Shown here piece by piece: positions 16,501-24,955 of a stretch of 64,000 nucleotides of DNA. The notes beneath the pieces are model-generated. The model did not search any database and had not been told where the DNA came from. It saw only the letters and a list, made by a program, of their open reading frames with translations. How positions within the stretch are numbered: position 1 is the stretch's first letter; every line of letters begins with the position of its first letter. Source of the DNA: Corynebacterium lubricantis DSM 45231 (GTDB taxonomy: Bacteria > Actinomycetota > Actinomycetes > Mycobacteriales > Mycobacteriaceae); assembly GCF_000379425.1 (NCBI RefSeq), contig NZ_KB902185.1, positions 1 through 64,000 of the forward strand, given 5' to 3'. A program made the translations under genes and the position numbers.

Positions 16501-18798
16501 CGACCACACGAAGTTGACGTAGCCAAGGTAGCCAGCGATCTGCTCGGCTGTGGTGGGAGGCATTCCGTCCACGCGAACTTTTTCAAGGAAATCCTGTGAT
16601 TCCTTCACCACTCGGGGAGTAAACAGCCCAATCTTCGTCGTGCCATCGCTCTTCGTTTTGATCTCGCCGCCAGACTGAACATGCTCCAGCAACGCCTGCG
16701 CGCTCGGGACGAAGGAATCCACGGCACCATCGACCGAAATCTTTCTCAGTCCCGCCAGACCCTGCACGATAGAACCAAGTTCGGCCAACTGGTTTTCCAG
16801 TGCAGTCAGCGTGCGCCGCCACGGTGAAAGCTGGTGCTGTGATGCGTCCGCGCGCAGTTCGCTCATCCACGGATCAGTCCTGTTCGAAGCAGTGTGATTC
16901 ACACTCACAAGCTCGCGGGCGGTTTCTTGCACAGCCGCCTTCTTTTCGTCCCCAAGCATTCTCCATTTGTCGAGAGTGGCCTCGTCGACAAGTGAAGCGT
17001 GCTCTTCGTACTTTTTCCGCGCAGAAGCGAGCAGCTCGGTCTGCGCGCGGAATTCCGTGGGGGTGGGAACGAGCGAAAGATCAAACTGGTCGGAAAACTG
17101 CAGTTCGGGCGCGGTGCGGAGTTGGTCGTCGTCGAGAAGTTCGATCCATTCTTCGATTTCGTCCTGGGTCAGCGGGAAAGGCTGCTGCAAGTCCGCGATA
17201 GTGAGGTCCTTGATCCAACGGTGCGTCGATTCGCCCTTTTGCCAGGCTTCGACGGCCTGCGCCATCGTCAGTGACTGCCCGCCATACTCAAAATGCTGGT
17301 GCTCCGAATCCATTCGATCCGTCCACCGACGCATGAGATCTGTCCGCTGTTCTTGTAAACGTTTTAGCGCAAGCTCGTTGTTGCGAATCTCTTTTTGCGC
17401 CTGATCAGGGTTAAAGTTTTGGGAGCGGCGGTTAATGGTCTCAACGGCAACCTTGAGGTCAGCAAGGTCGTCTTGGTTGGAACTAATCATCGAAACGGCC
17501 AGCTCACGGATATCTTCGGGCAGTTTGCCACGCAGCTCGTACAAGGCACGGTCGGCTTCCGCGGTAACAAGCACGCGCATTCCTTGCGCGAGTAAGTGCG
17601 ATACGAGCGCCGCCGCCATGTGGGTCTTGCCAGTTCCAGGGGGTCCTTGCACGATCGTTTGCGCATGCGAATCCACGCGCTGCAGCACGTCCCGTTGCTT
17701 TCTATTCAGCGGGAGAGGAGTGAAAATTTCCCCGTCGACATCAAGCACCGCACCCGGCTCGGAGCTTGGCGGAACCGGATTCTCAGCATTGGGGTCCAAG
17801 AGTGTGACTAGTCCTGGCGGGACATGTCCGGATTCCAGAATGTCGTCCGCGATTTTCGCAAACGCAGTTGATAGCCCAGCGCGCTGGCGAGGGCGCATCA
17901 CAATCGTCGGCTCCCAAGACAGGGTTGGCGTGGTCGTCGGATGCGTATGTTGCCAGCGCGGGTCATAGACGGCGTTGGTGCTGAGTCCATTGACCGTAAT
18001 ACTGCCGAGCTCAGAAAACGACTCTTCGGATAGGAGCGCTCCGTCGAAATCCTCAAGGGCACGTTCTACATCGTTGAGAAAACTAGCGTCGGCTAGCTTC
18101 TGTGACAAAACTGCATCAAATTCTGGATGGAGGCTTCCGTCGCCGATCCGGAAATAAATGTTGCCCGATTGCTTCTCAAGTTCGCTTTCAATGACGATGC
18201 TGAAAACATGCTTGTCGATCGTGTCTGAATTGGGAATCTGCCAGCCGAGATTGCCAAGCCCTAGAACAAGCTCAAACTCGTCGTTCTTTTGGGAAGCGCT
18301 CATGTGGATATCAAAGGCCTTCTGATAAAGCTCCTGATATTTCGCTGACAGAGCCCACAGGTCCCACTGCTCGAGCCACCGGTTGAGACGGTCCAGTTCA
18401 GCCACGGACAGGTCTTCCTTGTTTTCCCGTGATTGCAGAACAACGGGCCGCTTGTGCGGATTGTCTTGCGCACCCGAAAGCCACTCGGCTAGCTGGGCAT
18501 CAAGCTCGGGGAAATCGATCTGGTCTGGACGCTCGAAGGAAGCAATGAGGTCGGCATCGGAGCCATTGCTTTGCGACGATTCCAGCTCTTCGTGCTCGGG
18601 ATACAGCGCTAGGCGCAGGTCACTGCCAAACCTCACGCCACCAAGTTGGGCGGCCTCGGAGGTGAGATCTTCGAGGCGGAGAACTGCACCGCCGTTCTTG
18701 GCGTACTCCCCGGTGGAAAAGTAAGTCTTCTCTTTCGAGCGTTGCCGCTCGGAGAGGTACTTGAATAGCCGAGAGGCTTTGTCAGAAATGGAAGCCAT
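13600..18798 (-). CDS. giant SF1 (Upf1-like, COG1112) helicase fused to a Vsr/DUF559-type nuclease; candidate defence protein
   Basis: 1732 residues. Helicase motifs: Walker A GPPGTGKT (about 386), motif II IVDEASQ (about 1072), motif III GDDKQVSP, LDEHRRSVPEIIEFSN, DFQGAERDVI, and motif VI NVAVSRAKDQ (about 1310). A long insert of about 600 residues, partly coiled-coil, separates Walker A from motif II. A PD-(D/E)XK-like domain of Vsr/DUF559 type follows (AVECDGDHWHG, about 1414), then a Pro-rich linker and a DUF3320-like C-terminal domain (about 1560-1732, RSISEIPHEEL). ATG 18798 has GGAG 9 nt upstream; a GTG 11 codons earlier has no Shine-Dalgarno. The layout resembles single-protein phage-defence helicase-nucleases (Mokosh is analogous but uses a PLD nuclease). 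Confidence 0.85.
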   Translation of the reverse strand: MASISDKASRLFKYLSERQRSKEKTYFSTGEYAKNGGAVLRLEDLTSEAAQLGGVRFGSDLRLALYPEHEELESSQSNGSDADLIASFERPDQIDFPELDAQLAEWLSGAQDNPHKRPVVLQSRENKEDLSVAELDRLNRWLEQWDLWALSAKYQELYQKAFDIHMSASQKNDEFELVLGLGNLGWQIPNSDTIDKHVFSIVIESELEKQSGNIYFRIGDGSLHPEFDAVLSQKLADASFLNDVERALEDFDGALLSEESFSELGSITVNGLSTNAVYDPRWQHTHPTTTPTLSWEPTIVMRPRQRAGLSTAFAKIADDILESGHVPPGLVTLLDPNAENPVPPSSEPGAVLDVDGEIFTPLPLNRKQRDVLQRVDSHAQTIVQGPPGTGKTHMAAALVSHLLAQGMRVLVTAEADRALYELRGKLPEDIRELAVSMISSNQDDLADLKVAVETINRRSQNFNPDQAQKEIRNNELALKRLQEQRTDLMRRWTDRMDSEHQHFEYGGQSLTMAQAVEAWQKGESTHRWIKDLTIADLQQPFPLTQDEIEEWIELLDDDQLRTAPELQFSDQFDLSLVPTPTEFRAQTELLASARKKYEEHASLVDEATLDKWRMLGDEKKAAVQETARELVSVNHTASNRTDPWMSELRADASQHQLSPWRRTLTALENQLAELGSIVQGLAGLRKISVDGAVDSFVPSAQALLEHVQSGGEIKTKSDGTTKIGLFTPRVVKESQDFLEKVRVDGMPPTTAEQIAGYLGYVNFVWSAERFQREWTHASAADISSPMSQFEIFQGSVNSLRETIELYERISSDTEQLRSVGIKVDLERLDEVISQPQQLEAASTALDKATTLTNKLHASLDSADVFKEEYRQLPWVFELVEAVSSLDPEMYETAYSQGQDQSGVAPRARHRITLGQRVAGWSKDLSSRAFSAPLNNEQRHQLRNLEAARQWALLSTELESRNSDDVASLHNQIAAIDQKISRGLSTLASHRAWSKAVDPSRIDRAMSSNLVAYSQAVKRLGKGTGKYAERRRRDIRKHLESSRSAVPVWIMPIYKVVEQFQLEENMFDVVIVDEASQAGVDSVFLQYLAPRIVVIGDDKQVSPAAVGTDLEALNSLASQFLSDFDKIDSWTDPKLSLFDAANMWYGGRIVLDEHRRSVPEIIEFSNQLVYRPENIELRPVREIKPGRLAPFKITRTPNAFYSGTKTKRVNEVEAQALVERIAKVFQDPAYDGKTLGVISLLNTSGQAKYIQARLLNELEPAIWEDRDLKVGGAEDFQGAERDVIFLSMVQPSTPGERIHPQSTARHEQLLNVAVSRAKDQVWLFHSAGLEDLNSELDLRANLLQYAYSVAESAPEASSSNLVSNDEPVEPFDSLFEQRVYNMIVTRGYQVIPQFDAFGYKIDLVVQGTEGRLAVECDGDHWHGDQNARSDQARQRDLERLGWNFVRIFESDFYLNQDFEINRVFTALDSLGIQPFSTSSTNASETQNIEVIEEFYADSPTIAFHENDIEPEDAAELSPPPVEVAPVFAPAPTPPPKPLITNQRDFSDSTLSLANLSSTKSASIVSEYVEFSGTTVPVAEASPFQIEQGILQILQVEGPMIGELIHTRYVRASGFVRVTKSVSSPLNQALSRLINDKSIHELNDGKRLGYKDRTFYLPGEPSVVLRDKGPRSISEIPHEELRELMREVFHGSGARDQEELMRLTLAELGFKKLTKNTEQILRIHYDWIMAETSN

Positions 18799-18937
18799 AG
18801 GGACAATCTCCGTGGAATCAACCGGGTGCACTGGGAAGACGCGTATGAAAGCGTCTCAATGAGTGTAATGCTTGATCCAAAAACCAATGAGTTTAGGTAG
18901 CATTACAAAACTGGCGCGAGGCCTTAAATTCACGCGT

Positions 18938-18950
18938 TCGTCGTAAAGCG
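18938..18950 (+). repeat. dispersed 13-mer TCGTCGTRAAGCG, copy 4
   Basis: Exact copy (R=A), intergenic between the helicase-nuclease start and the accD1 terminator. Confidence 0.6.
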
Positions 18951-18972
18951 GGTCGTTTTAAAGCACAAAAAT

Positions 18973-18994
18973 GCCCCCGCGTGGAAGCGGGGGC
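18973..18994 (-). terminator. intrinsic terminator of accD1
   Basis: Perfect 8-bp GC stem GCCCCCGC / GCGGGGGC with loop GTGGAA. On the minus strand it is followed by ATTTTTGTG, 14 bp beyond the accD1 stop. Confidence 0.85.
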
Positions 18995-19007
18995 AAAACT
19001 GCAATCT

Positions 19008-20639
19008 TTAGAGCGGGATGTTGCCGTGCTTGCGCGCCGGGCGCGTCACGTTCTTGTCCTTGTACAGGCGCAGGTTGCGGGCGATGACGCCGCGGGTCTC
19101 GGAAGGCAGGATGACCGAGTCGATCAGGCCACGCTCAGCCGCGAGGTATGGGTTGAGCATGAAGTCCTCGTACTCGCGCTCGAAGCTCTTCGCCAGTTCG
19201 TCGACGTCGAGGTCCTTCTCGCGTGCCTCTGCGAGCTCCTTGCGGTAGATGAAGCCGACGGCTCCGGCAGCGCCCATCACGGCGATCTGCGCGGTTGGCC
19301 ACGCGAGGTTCACGTCGGCACCGAGGCCCTTGGAACCCATCACGCAGTATGCGCCGCCGTAAGCCTTGCGCATGGTGACGGTGATCTTCGGAACGGTTGC
19401 CTCACCGTAGGCGTAGAGCAGCTTCGCGCCGCGGCGCAGGATGCCGCCGTACTCCTGGCCAGCGCCAGGCAGGAAGCCCGGGACGTCGACGAGCATGACG
19501 ATCGGCACGTTGAACGCGTCGCAGGTGCGGATGAAGCGCGCGGCCTTCTCGGAAGCGTCGATGTCCAGGCAGCCAGCGTAGACGTTGGGCTGGTTGGCCA
19601 CGAAGCCGACGGACTGGCCTTCGATGCGTCCAAAAGCGATAACAACGTTCTCGGCGCGCTGCTCCATGATCTCGAGGTACTCGCCGTCGTCGGTAAGCTT
19701 CTCAATCACTTCGCGCACGTCGTATGGCTGGGTTGGGGAGTCCGGGATGATGCCGTCGAGCGCGAGGTCGTCGGCGGTCATGTTTTCCTCAACGCTGCCC
19801 TCGTCCTTGGAGTGCTCCTCGGTTGGCGCGAAGGTGCGGTTGTTGGAAGGTAGGAAGGAGACTAGGTCGGAGACGTAGTCGAGCGCGTCTTCGTCGTTCT
19901 TTGCCACGTAGTGGCAGTTGCCGGCGGTGGTCATGTGCGTCATTGCGCCGCCGAGCTCTTCCTGGGTGATTTCCTCGCCGGTGACGGTCTTGATCACGTC
20001 TGGGCCGGTGACGAACATCTTGGAGGTCTTGTCCACCATGATGACGAAGTCGGTCAGCGCAGGGGAGTACGCGTTGCCGCCAGCGGAAGCACCCATGATT
20101 ACGGAGATCTGCGGGACAACACCGGAGGCGTTGATGTTCTGGTAGAAGGTCTGCGCGATCAGGTCCAGCGACACAGCGCCGTCCTGGATACGTGCGCCGG
20201 CACCTTCGTAAAGGCCGATCAGGGGGCGGCCAGTGGTCACGGCGAGCTCCATGATCTTGATCATCTTTTCGCCGTACACCTCGCCGAGTGCGCCGCCGAA
20301 GACGGTGCCGTCCTGGGAGAAGATGCAGACTTCGCGGCCGTCGATGGTGCCCCAGCCGGTGACGATGCCGTCGGTGACAGGACGCTTCGCCTGCATGCCG
20401 AAGTCGTGGGTGCGGTGGCGCGCGAGCTGGTCGGTTTCCACGAAGGAGCCTTCGTCGAGCAGGTAGTCGAGGCGTTCGCGGGCGGTGAGCTTGCCCTTCT
20501 CGTGTACCTTTTCGATCGCCTTCTCGCCCATCGGCTGGGCAGCCTCGGCGCGGCGCTTCTTCAGGTCAGCGATTTTACCGGCAGTGGTCTGGTTGTCGGC
20601 GATGTTCTCGAGATCCGTGAAACTTGAGGAAACTGTCAT
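19008..20639 (-). CDS. accD1: acyl-CoA carboxylase carboxyltransferase (beta) subunit AccD1/DtsR1
   Basis: 543 residues, the size of C. glutamicum DtsR1/AccD1. It transfers CO2 from biotin (on AccBC) to acetyl-CoA for fatty-acid synthesis. The two crotonase-like halves are visible: [14 protein letters not shown] and [16 protein letters not shown] in the N-half, and [18 protein letters not shown] then [19 protein letters not shown] with [14 protein letters not shown] in the C-half. Divergent from birA as in C. glutamicum, which favours AccD1 over the propionyl-CoA or mycolate paralogues. A second carboxylase gene (dtsR2) that sits next to it in C. glutamicum is absent here. Confidence 0.88.
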   Translation of the reverse strand: MTVSSSFTDLENIADNQTTAGKIADLKKRRAEAAQPMGEKAIEKVHEKGKLTARERLDYLLDEGSFVETDQLARHRTHDFGMQAKRPVTDGIVTGWGTIDGREVCIFSQDGTVFGGALGEVYGEKMIKIMELAVTTGRPLIGLYEGAGARIQDGAVSLDLIAQTFYQNINASGVVPQISVIMGASAGGNAYSPALTDFVIMVDKTSKMFVTGPDVIKTVTGEEITQEELGGAMTHMTTAGNCHYVAKNDEDALDYVSDLVSFLPSNNRTFAPTEEHSKDEGSVEENMTADDLALDGIIPDSPTQPYDVREVIEKLTDDGEYLEIMEQRAENVVIAFGRIEGQSVGFVANQPNVYAGCLDIDASEKAARFIRTCDAFNVPIVMLVDVPGFLPGAGQEYGGILRRGAKLLYAYGEATVPKITVTMRKAYGGAYCVMGSKGLGADVNLAWPTAQIAVMGAAGAVGFIYRKELAEAREKDLDVDELAKSFEREYEDFMLNPYLAAERGLIDSVILPSETRGVIARNLRLYKDKNVTRPARKHGNIPL

Positions 20640-20688
20640 GTTTTGGAAGTGTAGACAACCAAACTGCGATAATCCACCATTGAATCGC

Positions 20689-20704
20689 CGTGACGTATAT
20701 CACT
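20689..20704. promoter_or_regulatory. candidate GlxR (CRP-like) site, accD1/birA region
   Basis: CGTGACGTATATCACT contains GTGA-N6-TCAC, the core of the corynebacterial GlxR site (TGTGA-N6-TCACA), 50 bp upstream of the accD1 start. Confidence 0.45.
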
Positions 20705-20741
20705 CTTAGTATTGTTGCAGGTCAAAAATAGTTTCTAGTTA

Positions 20742-20753
20742 CGAATTAATTCG
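20742..20753. promoter_or_regulatory. 12-bp perfect palindrome in the accD1/birA divergent region
   Basis: CGAATTAATTCG is self-complementary and lies between the two divergent starts. In C. glutamicum accD1 is repressed by the TetR-type FasR through a fasO site; whether this palindrome is that site could not be judged. Confidence 0.35.
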
Positions 20754-20798
20754 ACACGCGTGACACACGTTACGTTTTGGAAGCGGTAACCTGGCTAA

Positions 20799-21527
20799 AT
20801 GACCTTAATTGATATCGACGCAGTCCGCGCCCGCGTTACCGAATGGTGGCCCACCGTCACCTACATCGACTCCGTCGGCTCCACCAACACCGCGCAACTC
20901 TCGAGCGGCACGCCGGGCAGCGCGCTCATCGCCGGCGAGCAGACCGCGGGCAAGGGCCGCCTGGGTCGCGCATGGCAGTCACCGAAAGGCACACAGTTAT
21001 CACTGTCAGTGCTTATCGACGACCCCCTGGCCGCCGACATCGGTCTCATCCCGCTGACGGTCGGTGTCGCGGTCACCGACGTGATCCCGGAAGCCCGCCT
21101 GAAGTGGCCCAATGACGTGCTCTTAAACGGCAAGAAGCTCGCCGGGATCCTGTCCGAGGCAGACTTTTCGGGCGACGCACCGCGCGTGGTGGTCGGCATT
21201 GGCCTCAACGTGGCCCTTACGGCAGAGCAGCTTCCCGTCGAGCACGCCACGTCGCTCAAGCTAGCCGGCATTGACTTCGACTGGACGGATCTCGCCGCTG
21301 ACCTGTTGGCGGCGATGGGCAGACGCCTAGCGCAGTGGCGCGCCGGCGACCCCGCGCTGCTTAAGGACTACCGCGCAGTCTGTTCGAGCATCGGCCAAGA
21401 AGTGAAGCTGATGACTCCGGCGGGCGACATCTTCGGCACTGTCGACGGTGTCAACGACCACGGTGAAATCGTCGTTAATAGCGTGGCGTATTCGGCCGGG
21501 GACGTAACCCACTTGCGCCCGCGGTAG
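20799..21527 (+). CDS. birA: biotin-[acetyl-CoA-carboxylase] ligase
   Basis: 242 residues. Catalyses biotinyl-AMP formation and biotin transfer to the AccBC carrier domain. Visible are the biotin/ATP loop GKGRLGRAWQSPKGTQLSLS and KWPNDVLLNGKKLAGIL, followed by the small C-terminal SH3-like domain. It lacks the N-terminal HTH of E. coli BirA, so it is the monofunctional type and cannot be the biotin repressor. TAACCT (20787-20792) ends 6 nt before the ATG, suggesting a leaderless mRNA. Divergent from accD1, its pathway partner. Confidence 0.93.
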   Translation: MTLIDIDAVRARVTEWWPTVTYIDSVGSTNTAQLSSGTPGSALIAGEQTAGKGRLGRAWQSPKGTQLSLSVLIDDPLAADIGLIPLTVGVAVTDVIPEARLKWPNDVLLNGKKLAGILSEADFSGDAPRVVVGIGLNVALTAEQLPVEHATSLKLAGIDFDWTDLAADLLAAMGRRLAQWRAGDPALLKDYRAVCSSIGQEVKLMTPAGDIFGTVDGVNDHGEIVVNSVAYSAGDVTHLRPR

Positions 21528-21538
21528 ACTTCATTCCT

Positions 21539-22000
21539 ATGGCACGGTTTAAATTGGGCAGGGGAGAGTACGTGCGCGCCGACATGTGCGCGCCGCTGAG
21601 CTCCATGACCTTTCCGTTCCTTGAATTGGTCCTGATCACGGGCATTTGCTGGATCGTCATCGGATTCATGGACCAGCCCGGATCCGTGATCGACGTGCAG
21701 ATCCGCAACCTCGTCGTCGCATTATGGGCCCTGCTCGCCGCGTGGCGGTTTGTCCTACCGCTGCTGAAATCCCGCAAGCAGCGCTTCGTGGTGACGAACA
21801 AGCGGGTGCTCGCGCGCTCTGGGGAGCTGCGCAACCGCGTGGATTCGATTCCGCTGAGCCAGATTCACTCCGCGCGCCGTTACAAGGGCGGCATCTCGCT
21901 GGCGGTCTACGGATTTGACCGGCCGATTTACTTCGCTAACGTGGGCAAATCGAAAAAGGTCGAGCAGATTCTGCGCACCCGCCCGCGCGAAATTTACTAG
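21539..22000 (+). CDS. bacterial PH-domain membrane protein (DUF304/bPH2-like)
   Basis: 153 residues: two hydrophobic helices (about 20-42 and 53-72) followed by a bPH2-type domain containing FVVTNKRVLARSGELRNRVDSIPLSQIHSARRYKG, here quoted only in part as VTNKRVLARSG and IPLSQIHSA. Function unknown. TAGACT (21525-21530) overlaps the birA stop and ends 8 nt before the ATG, so it may have its own leaderless transcript. The gene follows birA in C. glutamicum too. It ends 4 nt into the convergent decarboxylase gene. Confidence 0.75.
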   Translation: MARFKLGRGEYVRADMCAPLSSMTFPFLELVLITGICWIVIGFMDQPGSVIDVQIRNLVVALWALLAAWRFVLPLLKSRKQRFVVTNKRVLARSGELRNRVDSIPLSQIHSARRYKGGISLAVYGFDRPIYFANVGKSKKVEQILRTRPREIY

Positions 22001-22722
22001 CTCTTCACCTCGGTCGAGTGGATCTGTGAATCCAGATCCTCCGGCGCCAGATTGCCGCGCGCGAATTCCTTCGACAGCGGCAACCGCAGGTCCAGATTCG
22101 TGCCCGGACAGAGCTCGATCGTGGCCTCGCGCACGGTGTAATCCAACACGTGGCCGCCGGTGGAACGCGCGTCGTCGATAAAATGCACATGACAGCCCGG
22201 CACGCCGATACCTTTCTCATAAATCGGGGTGCGGAAACCGCCAATGATGCCGCTGACATCCGTGAAATGCAGCTCGGCATCATCGCCCACCGCCTCGGTC
22301 ATCGGCCGGTAGGGCTTTTCCTGTTTCGTCACGGTCCGGGTGACCACCTCGTCGAAAAGCCCGATAATGCGCACGGCGTACATGTAGTTCGCGCTGGGCT
22401 CCATCTCGTCGATAAATGCGGACAGTTCGCTGCGCCGCATTCCCTTCGGTGCGGCCGCCGTGATCCGCGGGACGAAGTTCGTGGCCACGGCGAACGGGCT
22501 GCGATCGTCGAGGTCCGCGACGCTGGCGGTGCCGTCGCCGCGCAGCCGGTAACACACGCCGTCGATGATGATCATTTCGCCGTCGAGCGCGTCGAAGGTG
22601 CCGAGGCCGAAGTTGCCGTTGCCGAGGATTTCGCCGATGGTCATCTCGCCGTCGTAAATCCCGTCAAGCAGGCCCGACATGAGTGAATTTTGGAAGATTG
22701 TGTGCCGCACGATGCCCTTCAT
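21997..22722 (-). CDS. alpha-acetolactate decarboxylase
   Basis: 241 residues of the AlsD/BudA family: converts 2-acetolactate to acetoin, a neutral fermentation end product. Family marks are FQNSLMSGLLDGIYDGEMT, GNFGLGTFDALDGEMIIIDG and the zinc-binding region GCHVHFIDDARSTGGHVLDY with its three histidines. The start at 22722 is chosen because family homology begins there and AGGA lies 9 nt upstream; upstream in-frame residues look non-protein-like. No acetolactate synthase (alsS) is adjacent. The gene separates the birA pair from purK and looks like an accessory insertion. Confidence 0.88.
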   Translation of the reverse strand: MKGIVRHTIFQNSLMSGLLDGIYDGEMTIGEILGNGNFGLGTFDALDGEMIIIDGVCYRLRGDGTASVADLDDRSPFAVATNFVPRITAAAPKGMRRSELSAFIDEMEPSANYMYAVRIIGLFDEVVTRTVTKQEKPYRPMTEAVGDDAELHFTDVSGIIGGFRTPIYEKGIGVPGCHVHFIDDARSTGGHVLDYTVREATIELCPGTNLDLRLPLSKEFARGNLAPEDLDSQIHSTEVKS

Positions 22723-22755
22723 ACTTTCAATCCTACGGCTGTATGATTGAACACC

Positions 22756-23940
22756 ATGACTAATCCTGAATCCGCTTCTCCCACCGTTGCCGTCATCGGC
22801 GACGGCCAACTCGCCCGCATGATGCAGACCGAAGCCATCGAACTGGGTATTCACCTGCGACTTTTGGCCGGAGCCAAGGATTCTTCGGCGGCCCAGGTCA
22901 TCCCTGACGTCGAGCTTGGCGATTACACCAACCTCGACGACCTGCACCGCACCGTCGCGGGCGCCGATGCCGTCACCTTCGACCACGAGCATGTTCCCAC
23001 GGAGCACCTTCGCACGCTTATCGACGAGGGCCTCAACGTTCAGCCCGGCCCCGAGGCGCTAGTCAACGCCCAAGACAAGCTGGTCATGCGCAAAAAGCTG
23101 CGCGAAATTGGCGCGCCCATCCCGGCCTTCTTCGGCATCGAATCGGCCGAGCAGGCGGGCGAATTTTGGGATGCCGTCTCCGGCGAGGTTTGCCTGAAGG
23201 CCACGCGCGGCGGCTACGACGGACACGGCGTGTGGTTCCCGGACAGCAAGGCGGAACTACAGGAGCTCGTCGTGAAGCTTCTCGACGAAGGCGTGCCTCT
23301 CATGGCCGAGCGCAAAGTAGCCTTTAGCCGCGAACTTTCGGCGATGGTCGCGCGCAACGCTTCCGGCGAGGTGCGGGCGTGGCCGGTCGTGGAATCGGTG
23401 CAGAAGAACGGCATCTGCGTCGAGGCGATCGCGCCGGCGCCGGATTTGAGCGAGAATCTCGCCGATTACTGCCAGGACTTGGCTAAGCGCATCGCTTCCG
23501 AGCTGGGTGTCACCGGTGTGCTGGCGGTGGAGCTGTTTGAGCATCTCGACGAGGCGGGTCAGCCTGCCGTGAGCGTCAACGAGCTGGCTATGCGCCCGCA
23601 CAACACCGGCCACTGGACGCAAGACGGCTGCGTGACCAGTCAGTTCGAGCAGCACCTGCGCGCCGTGCTGGATTGGCCGCTCGGCTCGACGGACCAGAGC
23701 GCGCCGACGACCGTGATGGCAAACGTGCTGGGCGCCGACACCGACCCGGACATGCCGATGCATGAGCGCGTGCGTGCGGTGATGGAGCGCTACCCGCAGG
23801 TCAAGGTGCACCTCTATGGCAAGACGTGGCGCGCCGGGCGCAAGATCGGACACGTGAACGTGACCGGTCAGGACCCGACCGAGACCTGCAATATCGCGCG
23901 CGCCGCCGCGCACTATTTGGTCACCGCGACCTGGGTGTAA
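22756..23940 (+). CDS. purK: N5-carboxyaminoimidazole ribonucleotide synthase
   Basis: 394 residues, ATP-grasp enzyme making N5-CAIR from AIR, bicarbonate and ATP in purine synthesis. N-terminal [13 protein letters not shown]-grasp segments [15 protein letters not shown] and [17 protein letters not shown] are clear. ATG 22756 is preferred over TTG 22747: TATGAT (22742-22747) ends 8 nt before the ATG and there is no Shine-Dalgarno, so the mRNA is probably leaderless. purE follows after 37 bp. Confidence 0.95.
   Translation: MTNPESASPTVAVIGDGQLARMMQTEAIELGIHLRLLAGAKDSSAAQVIPDVELGDYTNLDDLHRTVAGADAVTFDHEHVPTEHLRTLIDEGLNVQPGPEALVNAQDKLVMRKKLREIGAPIPAFFGIESAEQAGEFWDAVSGEVCLKATRGGYDGHGVWFPDSKAELQELVVKLLDEGVPLMAERKVAFSRELSAMVARNASGEVRAWPVVESVQKNGICVEAIAPAPDLSENLADYCQDLAKRIASELGVTGVLAVELFEHLDEAGQPAVSVNELAMRPHNTGHWTQDGCVTSQFEQHLRAVLDWPLGSTDQSAPTTVMANVLGADTDPDMPMHERVRAVMERYPQVKVHLYGKTWRAGRKIGHVNVTGQDPTETCNIARAAAHYLVTATWV
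23267..23279 (+). repeat. near copy of the dispersed 13-mer (TCGTCGTGAAGCT)
   Basis: One-base variant inside purK. It keeps the 12-base core. Confidence 0.35.
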
Positions 23941-23977
23941 TGCGCCTGGACGGGATTGGCGTGGCAGAATAAAGCCC

Positions 23978-24478
23978 ATGCAACCGTTAGTAGGACTAAT
24001 CATGGGCTCCGATTCCGACTGGGACACCGTCGAGCCGGCAGCAGAAGTACTCGCCGAGTTCGGCATCCCCTTCGAAGTGGGTGTGCTCAGCGCGCACCGC
24101 ACCCCTGAGCGGATGCTGTCGTACGCTAAGGGCGCGCGCGACAAGGGCCTGAAGGTCATCATCGCGTGTGCCGGAGGGGCTGCACACTTGCCGGGCATGG
24201 TTGCGGCGGCGACTCCGCTGCCAGTGATTGGCATCCCGCGCGCGCTCAAGGACCTCGACGGCATGGATTCGCTGCTGTCCATCGTGCAGATGCCCGCCGG
24301 TGTGCCTGTGGCAACCGTGTCTATCGGCGGCGCAAAGAACGCTGGTTTGCTGGCGGCCCGCATGCTCGGCACTGGCGATGACCGCATCATGCAGCGCATG
24401 GCCGACTACCAGGCCAACCTCGCAGCCGAAGTGGAAAAGAAGGACGAAGCGCTCAAGCAGCGCCTCATGGGTGAATAA
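23978..24478 (+). CDS. purE: N5-carboxyaminoimidazole ribonucleotide mutase
   Basis: 166 residues, class I PurE, moving the carboxyl group of N5-CAIR to give CAIR; partner of PurK. Signature segments [21 protein letters not shown] (with the catalytic His) and [14 protein letters not shown] are intact. Length is typical. The next gene starts 3 bp after the stop, so purK-purE and the DUF218 gene are probably one unit. Confidence 0.95.
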   Translation: MQPLVGLIMGSDSDWDTVEPAAEVLAEFGIPFEVGVLSAHRTPERMLSYAKGARDKGLKVIIACAGGAAHLPGMVAAATPLPVIGIPRALKDLDGMDSLLSIVQMPAGVPVATVSIGGAKNAGLLAARMLGTGDDRIMQRMADYQANLAAEVEKKDEALKQRLMGE

Positions 24479-24481
24479 CCT

Positions 24482-24955
24482 GTGGATCCCATCGTGGTGC
24501 TGGGCGCGAAAACCAGAGACGGGCTGCCAGTGCGAATTCTGGTGGAACGTCTCAAAGTAGCGCGACGCCTCTATATACAGACGGGTCCGCGCCCCATCAT
24601 TGTTTCGGGCAAAGATGAGGCCGGGGTGATGGCGGAGTGGTTGGTCCGCAATGGCATCCCGCGCGAGGACATTGTCGAGGAAAACGCGGCGACCTCCACG
24701 AACGAGAACTTGGAGAACTCGCGCGCACTCGCGCCTGACGCCGAGCATCTCGACGTGGTCACGAACAACTTCCACGCCGCGCGCACAAAAGTGTGGGCCT
24801 GGCACCTGGGAATTCCCATCTCGGTGACCAAGGCCCCCACTCCGTGCAGCGACAAGCCCGCCAACTACTTGCGCGAGCTCGGAGCGCTACCGCACTCGAT
24901 CGCGCGCGTGATTTGGCGCAAGCTCAGGCACGCGATGAAAAGCGGCAGGGATTAA
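24482..24955 (+). CDS. YdcF/DUF218-family protein
   Basis: 157 residues, DUF218 (SanA/YdcF) family. The pattern is VVLGAK near the start, an RP-IIVSG beta-strand, a regulatory segment ENAATSTNENLENS (the conserved E-x-x-S/T-x-x-T-x-E-N motif) and DVVTNNFHAARTKVWAWHLGI. Most family members have a membrane anchor; this one is soluble and shorter. Function unknown, often linked to envelope or cofactor metabolism. GTG start 3 bp after purE. Overlaps the convergent SDR gene by 4 nt. Confidence 0.75.
   Translation: MDPIVVLGAKTRDGLPVRILVERLKVARRLYIQTGPRPIIVSGKDEAGVMAEWLVRNGIPREDIVEENAATSTNENLENSRALAPDAEHLDVVTNNFHAARTKVWAWHLGIPISVTKAPTPCSDKPANYLRELGALPHSIARVIWRKLRHAMKSGRD

Noticed and set aside
18799-18831. 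GTG start 11 codons upstream for the helicase-nuclease
   Set aside because: No Shine-Dalgarno before it, while ATG 18798 has GGAG at 9 nt.
22723-23007. N-terminal extension of the acetolactate decarboxylase to 23007
   Set aside because: It would overlap 250 bp of purK, and the residues show no protein-like pattern. Family homology starts at 22722.
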